This document shows positions 32,936 through 33,165 of a DNA stretch of 33,165 bases, in pieces; position 1 is the first letter of the stretch; the number at the start of each line of letters is the position of its first letter. Position numbers and translations under genes: made by a program. Below the pieces are notes generated by a model. The model did not search any database. It was not told the origin of the DNA and saw nothing but the letters and a program-made list of their open reading frames with translations. The stretch is from contig JAQWAU010000004.1 of NCBI GenBank assembly GCA_028707535.1, forward strand, positions 46,129 through 79,293. Reading direction: 5' to 3'. This DNA is from Heliobacteriaceae bacterium. Lineage in GTDB: Bacteria; Bacillota; Desulfitobacteriia; Heliobacteriales; Heliobacteriaceae.

Positions 32936-33165
32936 ATGGGAATAAACGGGATCGATTGGAGCAAGAAAATTGAAGCTGTAGAGAAATATAAGCGAGGAGA
33001 AGGAAGCCAATTAGTCTAGGTTAAGCAAGGCTGGAATGACACAAAGCATGTCGCGTGTTGGTCGCTGCATTGATAACGGTCCCATGGAGGGCTTCTGGGG
33101 AATTCTTAAATGCGAAATGTACTACCTTGGCAGCTTCAAGGATTACGACAGCCTGGAAAAAGCAA
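32936..33165 (+). pseudogene. Broken IS3-family transposase (orfA start joined to orfB end)
   Basis: ATG 32936 opens a 27-codon orfA start (MGINGIDWSKKIEAVEKYKR) that stops at 33017-33019. In another frame, 33021 to the edge encodes the C-terminal part of the integrase-like orfB: AGMTQSMSRVGRC, DNGPMEGFWGILKCEMYYLG, the region around the last catalytic Glu of the DDE triad. The middle of both frames is gone, so no active transposase can be made here. Confidence 0.85.

Larger units (their letters stand above)
32869..33165 (+). mobile_element. IS3-family insertion sequence, internally deleted (right end beyond window)
   Basis: The left end is probably TGATATGCTCCCCCTTGAGT, followed by GACACCTG, resembling IS3-group terminal repeats. 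After it come the first codons of orfA and then, after a break near 33019, the end portion of orfB. A functional element would need about 1.2 kb, so most of orfA and orfB is missing. The right terminal repeat and any target duplication fall outside the window. Confidence 0.82.

Overview
The window looks like chromosome from an anaerobic, endospore-forming Firmicute of the clostridial type. It carries a CO dehydrogenase/acetyl-CoA synthase pair (cooS-acsB), sporulation genes (spoIVB, spo0A, spoIIM), Firmicute gene orders (dxs-tlyA-...-nadK-mnmM-argR-recN; nudF-endoQ-spoIIM), strong AGGAGG-type ribosome sites and frequent GTG/TTG starts. The species cannot be named from this sequence alone.

Layout. 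1-5214: a chemosensory/signalling cluster, made of a chemoreceptor cut by the left edge and carrying a 273-bp tandem HAMP repeat, cheR, a soluble hybrid histidine kinase (PAS-PAS-HisKA-HATPase-REC-HPt) and a single-domain response regulator. 5215-6206: a hairpin-rich spacer and a zinc phospholipase C-like protein. 6207-10630: a structured leader followed by cooS and acsB, with the whole A-cluster ligand set at the same residue numbers as in Moorella ACS. 10666-10700: a bidirectional terminator, then bioY on the minus strand, controlled by a promoter overlapped by a near-perfect BirA-type operator. 11370-16140: recD2, then xseA-xseB-ispA.

16116-19375 is the most interesting stretch. An antisense gene encodes a membrane protein with a protease-like domain that has lost its catalytic triad, plus a cytoplasmic FHA domain. 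Beyond it lies about 650 bp of non-coding DNA with a strong extended -10 promoter. Its 5' and 3' ends can pair (positions 18105-18121 with 18700-18713) to close a domain of about 610 nt, and it is followed directly by a small multi-spanning membrane protein with a DxxxD motif. Size, the ispA...dxs setting and the membrane-protein partner identify it as OLE RNA (ornate large extremophilic RNA) with its partner OapA, a described but poorly understood RNA-membrane protein complex. OLE normally sits directly in the ispA-dxs operon; here an opposing gene separates it from ispA and it has its own promoter.

19422-26590: dxs, tlyA and a terminator, then a membrane-anchored PD-(D/E)XK-like protein, nadK, mnmM, argR and recN, ended by a very strong terminator. 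26742-29157: spoIVB and spo0A. The spoIVB frame runs through its own terminator into the spo0A promoter region, which has a sigma-A-like promoter, a sigma-H promoter and two 0A boxes. 29259-32841: an M20 peptidase, nudF, endoQ and spoIIM in one operon. The right end holds an internally deleted IS3-family element whose left end can fold over the orfA ribosome site.

Together the window combines housekeeping DNA repair (RecD2, ExoVII, RecN, EndoQ), isoprenoid precursor synthesis (IspA, Dxs), acetyl-CoA/CO metabolism and sporulation control, with OLE/OapA as the unusual RNA-protein system.
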